64,000 bases of DNA from Neobacillus notoginsengisoli (GTDB lineage: Bacteria; Bacillota; Bacilli; Bacillales; Cytobacillaceae), in the NCBI RefSeq assembly GCF_003515685.1, contig NZ_QWEG01000009.1, forward strand, positions 62,001 to 126,000. Direction: 5' to 3'. Position 1 is the first letter of the stretch, and every line of letters begins with the position of its first letter. The notes below the pieces were generated by a model that saw only the letters and a list, made by a program, of their open reading frames with translations, did no database searches and was not told the DNA's origin. This document shows positions 42,476 to 51,495 of this stretch, piece after piece. The translations under genes were made by a program, and so were the position numbers.

Positions 42476-44362
42476 TTGGAAAAAAGGTTTTTTACGATTG
42501 GAATGGCGGGCCATATAGACCATGGCAAAACTTCGTTAACGAGAGCATTGACGAATGTAGATACAGACCGCCTGAAAGAAGAAAAAGAGCGGCAAATTTC
42601 AATTGAGCTGGGCTTTGCCCCGCTTTATGAAGATAAGGAAATTCAAATTTCGGTCATTGATGTACCTGGGCATGAACGTTTTATCAGGCAGATGATTGCC
42701 GGTGTTGCCGGAATTGACCTCGTTGTCCTTGTAGTCGCTGCCGATGAAGGAGTGATGCCGCAAACGAGGGAGCATCTTGAAATCCTTGGCTTCCTTGGCA
42801 TTAAAAATGGCATTGTCGCGATTACAAAAATGGACAGGGTCGAAGAAGAGTTCATTGAGTTGGTGAAGGAAGATATTCTTGAGGAGCTGATGGGCACTGT
42901 TTTTGAAAACGCCCCGTTCATGCTCGTCGACAGCCTTTCAAATAAAGGGATTGACGAACTAAAAGATCTGATTGTAACCACCTTGAAGGACCAGGAAATG
43001 AGGGATGCGAGAGGCGCGTTCAGGCTGCCGATTGACCAGGTCTTTACCGTCAAAGGACAGGGTACGGTCGTTCGCGGTACAGTCTATGAAGGGGCGGTTG
43101 AAGAAGGCCAATCATTAAAAATAATGCCGAAAGGGCAAGACGTCCGGGCACGGCAGCTTCAGGTCCACCATAACCCTGCCCCAAAAGCCTATGCGGGCCA
43201 GCGGGCGGCCATCAATATTTCTGGAGTGGCAAAAGAGGAGATTGAACGGGGCGATGTCCTCGTTTCCTCGGAGCATTTCATTGTCTCTAAGACGCTGGAC
43301 GTTGCAATCCGGGTTGTCGAAGACTTGGATTATCTGGTAAAACAGCGGATGCCGGTCAAGCTCCATATCGGCACGGCCGAGGTCATGGGGCGGATTGTCT
43401 TTTTTGACAGAAATGAATTGAAAGAGGAATCTGGCGAGATTTTATGCCAGCTCAGGCTTGAGGAAGAAGTGCTGACGAAGCGGGGGGACAGGTTTATCCT
43501 CCGCAGGCCAAGCCCGCAAGAGACAATCGGCGGAGGCTGGGTGATCGACCCGCGCGGCAATAAGTACCGATTCGGGAACGAGACAATTGAAGAGCTTGAG
43601 AAGAAGAAAGCCGGCAAGCCGAAAGAGCGGATTACTGCCGCGTTGGCAGAAGCGAAAAGCCTTGATTTCAATGAGTTGATCAAAAGGACTTCGCTCGACA
43701 GCGAAACGCTTGCATCCGAATTGGAAGACCCAGAATTCCTCTTGTACAACGGAAAGGAATATACGCTCCAGTCGATGGTTCACGTAATTGAAGAGGATAT
43801 GTATGACAGGCTGCAGGATTTCCATAACCAGTATTCGATGAAACAAGGGTTGAATAAGGCGGAACTGCTTCAAACGATGAACAAGTCATTTCCGAAGGGG
43901 CTGCTTGATTATACGGTTGAGCAGGCGATCTCCCAAGGGACTTTTGCCAGTAGAGGACAGTACGTTTCAGTGGCAAAATTCACGCCGCATGTCCCGAAAA
44001 GCTGGCAAAAACGGGCGGAAAATCTTGTTGAAGAATTAAAACGGGATGGGCTGCAGGTCCGTTATCTCGCAGATTATTTTTCAAAAGCCGGCATTCCAGA
44101 CAGCCTGGCTGGCGATTTGCAAAGGTTTTTAGAGGAAACCGGCCAAATTGTTCCGCTAGACGGGCAACATTTTTATCATGGGGATGTGTTTGCAGCGGCT
44201 GTCCAGTCCATGCGTAAAAGGACCGGTTCAGAGTTTGAAGTGGGGGATGCGAAGGAAATCCTTGGGCTTTCACGGAAGTATATGATTCCTTTCCTTGAAC
44301 GGCTCGATGCAAAAGGGCTGACGAAGAGGATTGAGAACAAAAGGGTATGGCAGGATAGATAA
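42476..44362 (+). CDS. selB: Selenocysteine-specific elongation factor SelB
   Basis: A 628-residue GTPase that brings Sec-tRNA to UGA codons marked by a SECIS hairpin. G1 is [10 protein letters not shown]3 DVPGHERF, G4 TKMD, followed by beta-barrel domains and C-terminal winged helices that bind the SECIS ([29 protein letters not shown]). Lack of an SRD-type EF-Tu body and the length favour SelB over EF-Tu. TTG 42476 is preferred, after AGAAGGTGG; an in-frame TTG at 42458 is the alternative. No selA, selD, tRNA-Sec or selenoprotein gene is adjacent. Confidence 0.92.
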   Translation: MEKRFFTIGMAGHIDHGKTSLTRALTNVDTDRLKEEKERQISIELGFAPLYEDKEIQISVIDVPGHERFIRQMIAGVAGIDLVVLVVAADEGVMPQTREHLEILGFLGIKNGIVAITKMDRVEEEFIELVKEDILEELMGTVFENAPFMLVDSLSNKGIDELKDLIVTTLKDQEMRDARGAFRLPIDQVFTVKGQGTVVRGTVYEGAVEEGQSLKIMPKGQDVRARQLQVHHNPAPKAYAGQRAAINISGVAKEEIERGDVLVSSEHFIVSKTLDVAIRVVEDLDYLVKQRMPVKLHIGTAEVMGRIVFFDRNELKEESGEILCQLRLEEEVLTKRGDRFILRRPSPQETIGGGWVIDPRGNKYRFGNETIEELEKKKAGKPKERITAALAEAKSLDFNELIKRTSLDSETLASELEDPEFLLYNGKEYTLQSMVHVIEEDMYDRLQDFHNQYSMKQGLNKAELLQTMNKSFPKGLLDYTVEQAISQGTFASRGQYVSVAKFTPHVPKSWQKRAENLVEELKRDGLQVRYLADYFSKAGIPDSLAGDLQRFLEETGQIVPLDGQHFYHGDVFAAAVQSMRKRTGSEFEVGDAKEILGLSRKYMIPFLERLDAKGLTKRIENKRVWQDR

Positions 44363-44370
44363 ATAAAATG

Positions 44371-44403
44371 ACGCGCCGGCGATGAACCGGCGCGTTTTTT
44401 TTT
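44371..44403 (+). terminator. Terminator of selB
   Basis: ACGCGCCGG (44371-44379) pairs with CCGGCGCGT (44387-44395), followed by nine T. Confidence 0.92.
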
Positions 44404-44411
44404 GTAATTCA

Positions 44412-44515
44412 GTTTCAGCGGCTAGGGGCGTGGGGTCTAAAGTGAATCCGTCAAGAAGGCAAAAACCGCCTTCTGGCCATCTCGTCTAAAGCCTGTCGCC
44501 CCTGATCGAGCCACT
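44412..44515 (-). repeat. Diverged inverted copy of the repeat nested in the opp region
   Basis: On the minus strand it reads GGGGCGACAGGCTTTAGACG ... GGCCAGAAGGCG ... GCCTTCTTGACGG, matching the inner repeat of 30567-30690. AAGAAGGC and GCCTTCT arms form an internal hairpin. It fills the gap between selB and the AI-2E permease gene. Confidence 0.75.
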
Positions 44516-44529
44516 TACACTTTTTATTC

Positions 44530-45603
44530 TTAAATCGCTTTTTTAATTTTATTTAAGTTATAAAACTTTCTAATATTATTGAATGTAACTTTTAAGACGG
44601 AAAACAGTGGAATCGCGATGATGATTCCGATAAACCCATAGACCGAGCCCGCAATCAATAGGACAAAAATGACGGTGAGCGGGTGGAGGTTCAGTTTGTT
44701 TCCCATGACTCTAGGCGTAATTAGATTCCCCTCCAGCTGCTGAACAAAAAACATGACAAGCAGGACTTTGATGACAAGCATTGGGCTGTCAGTTAGAGCA
44801 ATCATTACCGCAGGCAAAATACCAAGAATTGGCCCGAGAAACGGTACAACAGCCACGCTCGTTGCAAATAAAGCCAGGAGCAGGGCGCTATCAAGACCAA
44901 TCATCAGATAGCCGCCATAGAGGAGAATGCCGTCCGCTACCGCAATGATGAATTGGCCGACGATATAGGAAGAAAGGGTCTTATCTATGTCCAAAAGAAT
45001 TTTCCTGCCCTCATCCTTTCTGTCATCCGGTAAATGCTTTAATAGGGCAGGCTGGAGCTTTTCGCTGTCCTTAAGGAGATAAAAGACAATGAAGGGGACA
45101 ACAGCCAGAACGGTTACAACGCTAGCAATCGCTGAAACAACATTCCCAATATTTTTTTCTGCCTTATGAAAAACTTTCCCAACCATGCTTCTGGCCTTGC
45201 TGCCGAGATTGTCTACTGATTGTTTCGCATTTTCATTGTTTTTAACCATTTCTTTTGATTGATCCGTAAACTCAGCGACCTTAGCAGGAAAATGAGCGCT
45301 GATTTCTTTTACTTGGTTGGCAATGGAAGGGCCGGCAAAATGGAAAAATACATAACCGAGCCCGAAAAGCAAAGCAAATACGAGCAAAATGCTAGGTGTC
45401 TTTGGAATATATCTTGAAAGAAGGCGGACTGGCGGCCTTAAAATATAGTACAAGAATCCGGATATCAAAAGAGGGAAAAATACAGTCGCGACAAGCTTTT
45501 GGAAAGGCCATAAAAAATAATCGATTTTTCCGAGCAGAAATATGATTAGTAAAAGCATGATTACCGCAGTTCCATACCTGAAAAAAGGTTTTTCAATCCA
45601 CAT
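44530..45603 (-). CDS. AI-2E-family membrane permease
   Basis: 357 residues with about eight helices in the PerM/YtvI layout: paired N-terminal helices, a soluble helical insertion around 100-150 (KEISAHFPAKVAEFTDQSKEMV), then ALLLALFATSVAVVPFLGPILGILPA and LEGNLITPRVMGNKLNLHPLTVIF, the family's hallmark. Substrates vary and are mostly unknown; the name comes from TqsA. ATG 45603 is taken because GGAGG directly abuts the alternative ATG at 45609. Confidence 0.88.
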   Translation of the reverse strand: MWIEKPFFRYGTAVIMLLLIIFLLGKIDYFLWPFQKLVATVFFPLLISGFLYYILRPPVRLLSRYIPKTPSILLVFALLFGLGYVFFHFAGPSIANQVKEISAHFPAKVAEFTDQSKEMVKNNENAKQSVDNLGSKARSMVGKVFHKAEKNIGNVVSAIASVVTVLAVVPFIVFYLLKDSEKLQPALLKHLPDDRKDEGRKILLDIDKTLSSYIVGQFIIAVADGILLYGGYLMIGLDSALLLALFATSVAVVPFLGPILGILPAVMIALTDSPMLVIKVLLVMFFVQQLEGNLITPRVMGNKLNLHPLTVIFVLLIAGSVYGFIGIIIAIPLFSVLKVTFNNIRKFYNLNKIKKAI

Positions 45604-45703
45604 ATACATCCTCCGATTTCTATCTCTATTACAAGGCTTTTTCCCTCTTTAGTCGCTAATGTAAACAAGAGAAAGTTTTGCGAAAAATTCATAGTTTTAG
45701 TAA

Positions 45704-45732
45704 TTGACTTTTCATTATGAAGGAAATATAGT
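45704..45732 (+). promoter_or_regulatory. SigA promoter of the marR-mmpL operon
   Basis: TTGACT (45704-45709) and TATAGT (45727-45732) with a 17-base spacer. Confidence 0.75.
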
Positions 45733-45744
45733 TATACACGTGAA

Positions 45745-45763
45745 TAGTTAAACTGTTTAACTA
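45745..45763. promoter_or_regulatory. Perfect palindrome, likely MarR operator
   Basis: TAGTTAAAC-T-GTTTAACTA is a 19-base perfect palindrome placed about ten bases after the predicted transcription start and ending 14 bases before the marR start. Position and symmetry fit autorepression by the MarR-type protein. Confidence 0.7.
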
Positions 45764-45777
45764 CCTTCGGGAAGGGC

Positions 45778-46251
45778 GTGCTAAAAACATTGGATCTACA
45801 GACAATCCAAAAGCTAATAGACAGATATATTGCGGTTTCATTTTCTGTAAATAAAAAAGGCGAATCGATGCTCAAGGAACAGATTGGCAGCGATTTGACG
45901 AATGACCAGCACTACATGCTCCGCTATATTCGGCAAAGCGGGGAATGCACTTCTACAGAGCTTGCAGAGGTTTTCGAGGTAAATAAGAGTGCCATTACAG
46001 CGATTATTACTCGGCTTTCGGATAAAGGCCTAGTTAAGCGGAAAAGGGATGAAGCAGACAGGCGTGTTGTTTATTTAACATTGACTGAAGAGGGAATGGA
46101 TCTATTTGAAAAAACTGAACAGCGCATTCATGCACTCGTAGAGTCAATCATTACGAAATTTGAGCTGGACGAAATCACGTCGTTCATTGATACGTATGAA
46201 AAACTATCCGGCATTTTAACAGATCTTGCGCATAATCAACTGGGGGAATAA
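45778..46251 (+). CDS. MarR-family transcriptional regulator
   Basis: 157 residues. Winged helix: LTNDQHYMLRYIRQSGECTSTELAEVFEVNKSAITAIITRLSDKGLVKRKRDEADRRVVYLTLTEEG, with the wing tip DEADRR. It probably represses itself and the MMPL transporter gene six bases downstream until a toxic compound binds. GTG start at 45778; a TTG at 45790 is possible. Confidence 0.9.
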   Translation: MLKTLDLQTIQKLIDRYIAVSFSVNKKGESMLKEQIGSDLTNDQHYMLRYIRQSGECTSTELAEVFEVNKSAITAIITRLSDKGLVKRKRDEADRRVVYLTLTEEGMDLFEKTEQRIHALVESIITKFELDEITSFIDTYEKLSGILTDLAHNQLGE

Positions 46252-46257
46252 AAGCAG

Positions 46258-49200
46258 ATGAAGTATATTTTAAAATATAAATGGCTCGTAATTGCCGCCT
46301 GGGCCGCCATTATTGCGGTACTCATGATGATTGCGCCAAATATGGAGACGCTTGTCCGGGAGAAAGGGCAGATCAACGTTCCTGACGGCTATTCATCCAC
46401 TCTGGCTGGCAAAATTTTGAACGACAGCCAAAAAGATACGGGTACACGACACGAAACACAGGTGGCCCTGGTTTTCCACAGCGATAACAAGCTGACCGAG
46501 CGTGATTTTGCCGAAGCCGAAAAAGCGGTGAATAAGCTGGAGGCTGAGAAGGCGGAGCTTGGTATTACGGAAATTATGTCCCACTTTAAAGAAACGTCGC
46601 TTAAAGACCAGCTCGTTTCAAAAGATGGAAAAACCATTCTTGTTTCAGTAAAGGTCGATCTGAAGGGCCGTGAAGCAGGCGACGTCACAGAGTTTTTGTA
46701 TAATGCGCTTGATGGGGTGAAGCTGGACCATTACTACACATCGAGCTGGATGATTGGCGATGACCTTGTGACCAATTCGCAGGAAGGGTTGAAAAAGACG
46801 GAATCAATTACCGTCGTGTTCATTCTGGCCGTCCTTTTGATTGTGTTCAGGTCGTTGATGGCGCCAGTAATCCCTCTGATTGCGGTCGGGGTAAGCTATT
46901 TGGCGTCTCAATCAATTGTCGCGATTCTCGTTGACAAAGCGGATTTCCCGCTATCAACATTCACACAGATTTTCCTCGTAGCAGTTCTGTTCGGAATCGG
47001 AACGGACTACTGTATCTTGCTGATGAGCAGGTTTAAGGAAGAAATGCAAAGGCATGACAATGCAAGTGATGCTGTGATTGCAACCTACCGGACCGCGGGC
47101 AAAACGGTATTTTTCAGCGCGCTTGCCGTCATGATCGGTTTTGCATCGATTGGATTTTCCGAATTTGTCCTTTACCAGTCAGCAGCAGCCGTCGCGGTCG
47201 GAGTTGCGGTGCTGATGCTCGCACTCGTAACCGTTGTCCCGTTTTTCATGGCTTTGTTTGGCCGGAAGCTGTTCTGGCCAGCAAAGGGTACACTTGAGCA
47301 TAAAGATAGTAAACTATGGGCTTTCGCGGGGAGATTCGCGCTTGCCCGGCCGCTCATTGCGCTGCTGATTGTCATGGTTGTCTCTTTGCCATTCTTGTTT
47401 ACGTATGATGGCAAGTTGTCCTTCAACTCTCTTGAGGAAATCGGCGACGGGTTTCATTCCATCAAGGCGTTTAATATTATCGCTGATGGGTTTGGCCCTG
47501 GTGAATCTATGCCGGCACAAGTTGTCATTAAAAATGACGAACCGATGGACAAGGCAGAATACCTTGCCGTGACAGAGAAAATGAGTGAAGAGTTGGCCAA
47601 AGTTAAAAATGTCAAAACAGTCCGTTCTGTTACAAGGCCGACCGGTGAGCCGATCGACGAGTTATACGTATCCAATCAGGCGAAAACGCTTGGCGAAGGA
47701 ATCGGCAAGGGAAATGACGGCATTAAGCAAATCAGCGGCGGTTTATCTGACGCTGAGAAACAGCTCGCCGCATCCGGTCCAAAGCTGAAACAAACGACGG
47801 ATGGCATCTCTAAGCTAATTTCAGGTACGAATGAACTAAAAAGCGGAATTGGAACCGTTCAGTCGAATCTAGCAAAAATTGAGGACGGTATCCGTCAGGG
47901 GGCGGCTGGGTCTGAACAGATTCGGACCGGGCTTGCGGATGTGAAGGCCAATTCAGAAATGATTTTGGAAAACCAAAAAAAGCTGCTGGCTGGATATAAA
48001 GATGCCGCTGCAGGGCTTGGCGAGTTGGAAAAGGGATATTTAGGAGTCGCCGGTGGACTTGAACAGCTGAAAGGCAGACTGGCCACTGCGGCGAATGCGA
48101 TGGAGGAACTTGAAAAGAACCCGGCAGCAGTCGGAGCTTTAACGGATCCGAATTATCGTGTGGTGAAAGAGAATGTCCTTTACTCCCTTGGGATGATGAC
48201 GGATCCGAACCAAGGCCTACAAGTATCTTTGGCTAAACTGAATGGCGGGCTCGCAAAAGTTCAAAATGGGGTAGGGACTGCCAATAGCGGCTTGGCCGAA
48301 CTAATCACCGGCCAGGAAAAATTGGTTGCCGGAATGGGGCAGCTTATTGGTGGCATTTCGAAACAGCAGGCGGGGCTTGCCCAGCTTGCCAATGGACAAG
48401 GTCAGATAGTTGCGAATCTGCCTAGAGTTTCCAGCGGGCTCGCTGGCATCAATGACGGCCAGCAGCAACTGCTGACAGGCTTCGAGCAGCTTGATGCCCA
48501 GATGGGCGAACTGACAGATGGCCTTGGCAAAAGTGCGGACGGGCTAAATGAAGTTGCCAAGGGACTTGAACAAGCACAGGATTATTTGGGCGAAGTATCG
48601 AAAGAAGCGCAAAATGGCTTCTATATTCCTGAAGAAGTTCTTGCCAGCGGGGAATTTGACAGTGCTCTGGATGCGTATATGTCCCCCGACCGGAAAGTGA
48701 TGACGATGGACGTTGTCTTCAAAGTGAATCCGTATTCAAATGAAGCAATCGATTCAATTAAGCCAATTGAGCAGGCGATTAAGCGAGTGGTGAAGGATAC
48801 TGGCCTTGAAAATGCCGACATTGCCATCGGCGGTGTTTCAAGCATGCACAATGATCTGGATGCGATTTCCGGCCAGGATTATTCAAGGACTGTACTCTTT
48901 ATGCTGTCAGGTATTTTCCTGATTCTGCTGCTGTTGTTCCGTTCAGTCATCATGCCGATTTACCTGATCGGATCACTTATTTTGACTTACTATACGGCAA
49001 TGGCGATTTCTGAATCCATTTTCGTTAACGTCCTTGGCTATTCCGGCATCAGCTGGGCCGTGCCATTCTTTGGCTTCGTCATCCTTGTTGCGCTTGGGAT
49101 CGACTACAGTATCTTCCTGATGGACCGTTTCCATGAGTTCAAGACAATGCGGGTCGAGGATGCGATCCTGGAAGCGATGAAGAAAATGGGCACAGTCATC

Positions 49201-49437
49201 ATTTCCGCGGCTGTCATCTTGGGTGGAACCTTTGCAGCCATGATGCCTTCCGGCGTCTTATCCCTATTGCAAATCGCTACCATCCTGATGATCGGGCTTG
49301 TGTTGTACGCCTTGTTCATCCTGCCATTGTTTGTACCGGTTATGGTGAAAACCTTCGGCCAGGCAAACTGGTGGCCGTTTAAGAGGGATCGGGATGCTGC
49401 CGTTTTTGAAAGCGGAGGGGCGACGTTAAGTAAATAA
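46258..49437 (+). CDS. MMPL/RND-family transporter with coiled periphery
   Basis: 1059 residues, two halves of about six helices each (GTDYCILLMSRFKEEM and GIDYSIFLMDRFHEF are the matching proton-relay motifs). Between them residues about 470-790 are a long outer helical region built of repeated G-x-x-Q-L/G-L-x-x-L units, as in the YdgH/YdfJ group and similar to YhgE. Proton-driven export of lipids or drugs is the family role. It is cotranscribed with marR, suggesting an inducible efflux pump. Confidence 0.88.
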   Translation: MKYILKYKWLVIAAWAAIIAVLMMIAPNMETLVREKGQINVPDGYSSTLAGKILNDSQKDTGTRHETQVALVFHSDNKLTERDFAEAEKAVNKLEAEKAELGITEIMSHFKETSLKDQLVSKDGKTILVSVKVDLKGREAGDVTEFLYNALDGVKLDHYYTSSWMIGDDLVTNSQEGLKKTESITVVFILAVLLIVFRSLMAPVIPLIAVGVSYLASQSIVAILVDKADFPLSTFTQIFLVAVLFGIGTDYCILLMSRFKEEMQRHDNASDAVIATYRTAGKTVFFSALAVMIGFASIGFSEFVLYQSAAAVAVGVAVLMLALVTVVPFFMALFGRKLFWPAKGTLEHKDSKLWAFAGRFALARPLIALLIVMVVSLPFLFTYDGKLSFNSLEEIGDGFHSIKAFNIIADGFGPGESMPAQVVIKNDEPMDKAEYLAVTEKMSEELAKVKNVKTVRSVTRPTGEPIDELYVSNQAKTLGEGIGKGNDGIKQISGGLSDAEKQLAASGPKLKQTTDGISKLISGTNELKSGIGTVQSNLAKIEDGIRQGAAGSEQIRTGLADVKANSEMILENQKKLLAGYKDAAAGLGELEKGYLGVAGGLEQLKGRLATAANAMEELEKNPAAVGALTDPNYRVVKENVLYSLGMMTDPNQGLQVSLAKLNGGLAKVQNGVGTANSGLAELITGQEKLVAGMGQLIGGISKQQAGLAQLANGQGQIVANLPRVSSGLAGINDGQQQLLTGFEQLDAQMGELTDGLGKSADGLNEVAKGLEQAQDYLGEVSKEAQNGFYIPEEVLASGEFDSALDAYMSPDRKVMTMDVVFKVNPYSNEAIDSIKPIEQAIKRVVKDTGLENADIAIGGVSSMHNDLDAISGQDYSRTVLFMLSGIFLILLLLFRSVIMPIYLIGSLILTYYTAMAISESIFVNVLGYSGISWAVPFFGFVILVALGIDYSIFLMDRFHEFKTMRVEDAILEAMKKMGTVIISAAVILGGTFAAMMPSGVLSLLQIATILMIGLVLYALFILPLFVPVMVKTFGQANWWPFKRDRDAAVFESGGATLSK

Positions 49438-49535
49438 TTTTTTGGCAAAATTGCCGCCGGATTCATTTAATGATAAGTTCGGCGGTTTTTTCGTTTGTGG
49501 CCAATTTAGCGCTTTGCTGGGGAGATGGGTTTTGG

Positions 49536-49590
49536 TGGCTGGCCATTGGTTCAATATGGGGTTAAGAACATATTGAAAAAGGGCCAGCCA
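49536..49590. repeat. Long imperfect hairpin
   Basis: TGGCTGGCC (49536-49544) with GGCCAGCCA (49582-49590), and inside it TTCAATAT (49550-49557) with ATATTGAA (49570-49577), form an extended stem-loop. No T-run follows, so it is not a standard terminator. Confidence 0.7.
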
Positions 49591-49745
49591 GAATTATAAA
49601 GCGTACGCTTTGTGAGTGGAAGGTTTTATATAACCGGCCTTTCGTATAATCGAAGTTATATTGCCGAAGGGCCAGCCAGTTAGTGCAGCGGTGCCTTGGT
49701 GGCGGGGATATGTTTGGGTAACCGGCATTTCGTAAAATAAGGGAT
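49579..49745. repeat. Degenerate 88-bp tandem duplication
   Basis: GGGCCAGCCAG occurs at 49581 and 49669, and TAACCGGC-TTTCGTA segments at 49631 and 49719, both 88 bases apart, showing an old tandem duplication. Confidence 0.6.
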
Positions 49746-49796
49746 AAATCTCACAGCTTTGATGTGTTTATTTGTGGCGAAATTTTGACAGACTCT

Positions 49797-49886
49797 GATA
49801 TATTGAAAAATTTATTGATATATGCTATAAATTTTTCGATATATGAAAAAGTTTAGCGATATAATGAAGAAAGTCTCCGATATATT
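49797..49886. repeat. Array C: five GATATA(T) motifs every 20-21 bp
   Basis: GATATAT-type motifs start at 49797, 49817, 49838, 49858 and 49879, spaced 20, 21, 20 and 21 bases, nearly two helical turns each. Intervening text is A/T rich and partly similar (GAAAAAGTTTAGC, GAAGAAAGTCTCC). Together with the features above it fills the 554-base gap before the second NERD gene, which otherwise has no gene. Confidence 0.75.
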
Positions 49887-49991
49887 TTTTTCCAGTCCTC
49901 CCGCTCCGCAAATCACCTCAATTAATACCCTTTAAATTCCATTTAACCTCATTCTGTTAAAAAATTTGCCGCAAGAAAGGGGAATTCCAAT

Positions 49992-51014
49992 TTGGTTGTA
50001 CTCGAAAGAATGGTTCCGCTTGTCATTTTAATGCTAGACGCGCTTCTAAGAAGGATAAATCATAACCATCCTAAGAGAAAAGAGATTGAAGAAGCCTATC
50101 GAACCCACAAAGCGGGATATAATGGCGAAAAATCGGTGGATTATTACATGAATTTCCTTGATGAAGGGAAATTTCAAATTTTCAAAGGCATTCGCCTCCC
50201 AAATAAGGAGTTTCATTTTCAAATTGATACTTTGATAATCACTCCGTTTTTTGCGATCATCCTGGAAATCAAGAATTGGGGAGGGGAAATTTATTTTGAC
50301 AAAGATTTCTGCCAAGTGTACCAGGAAAAGGACGGGAAGACCAATACTTATCAAAATCCTGTTTCACAAGCGATACTGCAAAAAATGCATTTAAAAGAGT
50401 GGCTGAGGAGAAACAAATTCCCCGATCTTCCAATAGAGTTCCTTGTCGTAATGAGCAATACATCGTCTCGGCTGAAGTCAGATCCCGGTTACTATGAAGT
50501 TTTTCAAAAAGTTCTGCATTCGATTAGGCTGCTTGAAAAAATCGCTCAAATTGAAAAGAAGTACAAGCAGGAAGTTATCTCCGAAAACGTAATGAAAAAA
50601 CTTAAAAAGACGCTCTTGAAAAAGAATACTCCACTCAGGCCAGATATCCTGAAAAACTTCGAGATTAGCCCCACAGCTATCATCCCCGGAATCCAATGTC
50701 CCACTTGCCATACATATTCAATGAAACTTTATTATGGTAAAAGTAGGTGCCAAACGTGCAAAACCATCTCAAAAACTGCACCCTTTCTGGCTATAACCGA
50801 CTATTTTTTACTTTGCGCAAACACATTAACAAACCAAGATATTAAATCATTCCTTAAAACTACAACCTCCTCTCAAACCTATTTCCTTTTGCAAAAAATG
50901 AACCTCCAAATCACTGGCACAAATAAAGGTCGGGTCTACAGCCTGCCTCTCGATTACGATTTTGAAAAAAACACGAGCCAAAATTCCATCACCGCCTATT
51001 CCAAACAAGATTAA
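49992..51014 (+). CDS. Second NERD-domain protein with zinc-ribbon motif
   Basis: 340 residues. An N-terminal hydrophobic stretch (VPLVILMLDALL) precedes the NERD domain at about 45-165: GYNGEKSVDYYMNFL, HFQIDTLIITPFFAIILEIKNWGGEIYF, again with the D...E-x-K core. CPTC and CQTC near residues 236-258 form a zinc ribbon, followed by a C-terminal domain that may bind nucleic acid. TTG start after AAAGGGGA. Same layout as the protein at 16637 but only distantly similar. Confidence 0.8.
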   Translation: MVVLERMVPLVILMLDALLRRINHNHPKRKEIEEAYRTHKAGYNGEKSVDYYMNFLDEGKFQIFKGIRLPNKEFHFQIDTLIITPFFAIILEIKNWGGEIYFDKDFCQVYQEKDGKTNTYQNPVSQAILQKMHLKEWLRRNKFPDLPIEFLVVMSNTSSRLKSDPGYYEVFQKVLHSIRLLEKIAQIEKKYKQEVISENVMKKLKKTLLKKNTPLRPDILKNFEISPTAIIPGIQCPTCHTYSMKLYYGKSRCQTCKTISKTAPFLAITDYFLLCANTLTNQDIKSFLKTTTSSQTYFLLQKMNLQITGTNKGRVYSLPLDYDFEKNTSQNSITAYSKQD

Positions 51015-51070
51015 CTTCCCCAATTCGTGGTAAATGTTCTGTAAGATTGTCTAAAACAGGAGATGAGAAT

Positions 51071-51430
51071 ATGCAGGACAGAAATCCAGAGGAAAAGAGT
51101 ATGTATTTTGTCGATATAAAAACCGGTGAGATTACGATGGAACCGACTCCGGAGCATACATTTACCGTGATTGCGAACGAGGATGAAATACAGGATTTAA
51201 GGGATCTGTTTGAGCAAAATTACGATGCCGATAAGAGAGGGTATTTGAGGGCGCATGTGCCATGGCAGGAATACCACACCTTTTCCGCGAATGAAAATGC
51301 CGATTACGACACTTCCATTGAATTAATTTATGCAATGCTTTACAAGCTTGGGGATGGGGAAGCGAGGAAACATATAAAGAACATGGGGATTTTGAAAGAG
51401 CAGAATTATGATAATGAGAACTTCAAGTGA
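51071..51430 (+). CDS. Acidic hypothetical protein
   Basis: 119 residues, acidic, no membrane segment: MQDRNPEEKSMYFVDIKTGEITMEPTPEHTFTVIANEDEIQDLRDLFEQ, then a helical half. ATG 51071 follows AGGAGATGA. Family not recognised. It ends at a shared terminator. Confidence 0.65.
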   Translation: MQDRNPEEKSMYFVDIKTGEITMEPTPEHTFTVIANEDEIQDLRDLFEQNYDADKRGYLRAHVPWQEYHTFSANENADYDTSIELIYAMLYKLGDGEARKHIKNMGILKEQNYDNENFK

Positions 51431-51438
51431 AAACTACA

Positions 51439-51472
51439 AAAAAAGCTGTTCCAATCAAGGAACAGCTTTTTT
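51439..51472. terminator. Bidirectional terminator
   Basis: AAAAAAGCTGTTCC (51439-51452) pairs with GGAACAGCTTTTTT (51459-51472); it serves both convergent genes. Confidence 0.92.
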
Positions 51473-51495
51473 GCGCTAAAGCATAGTACCGTGAC

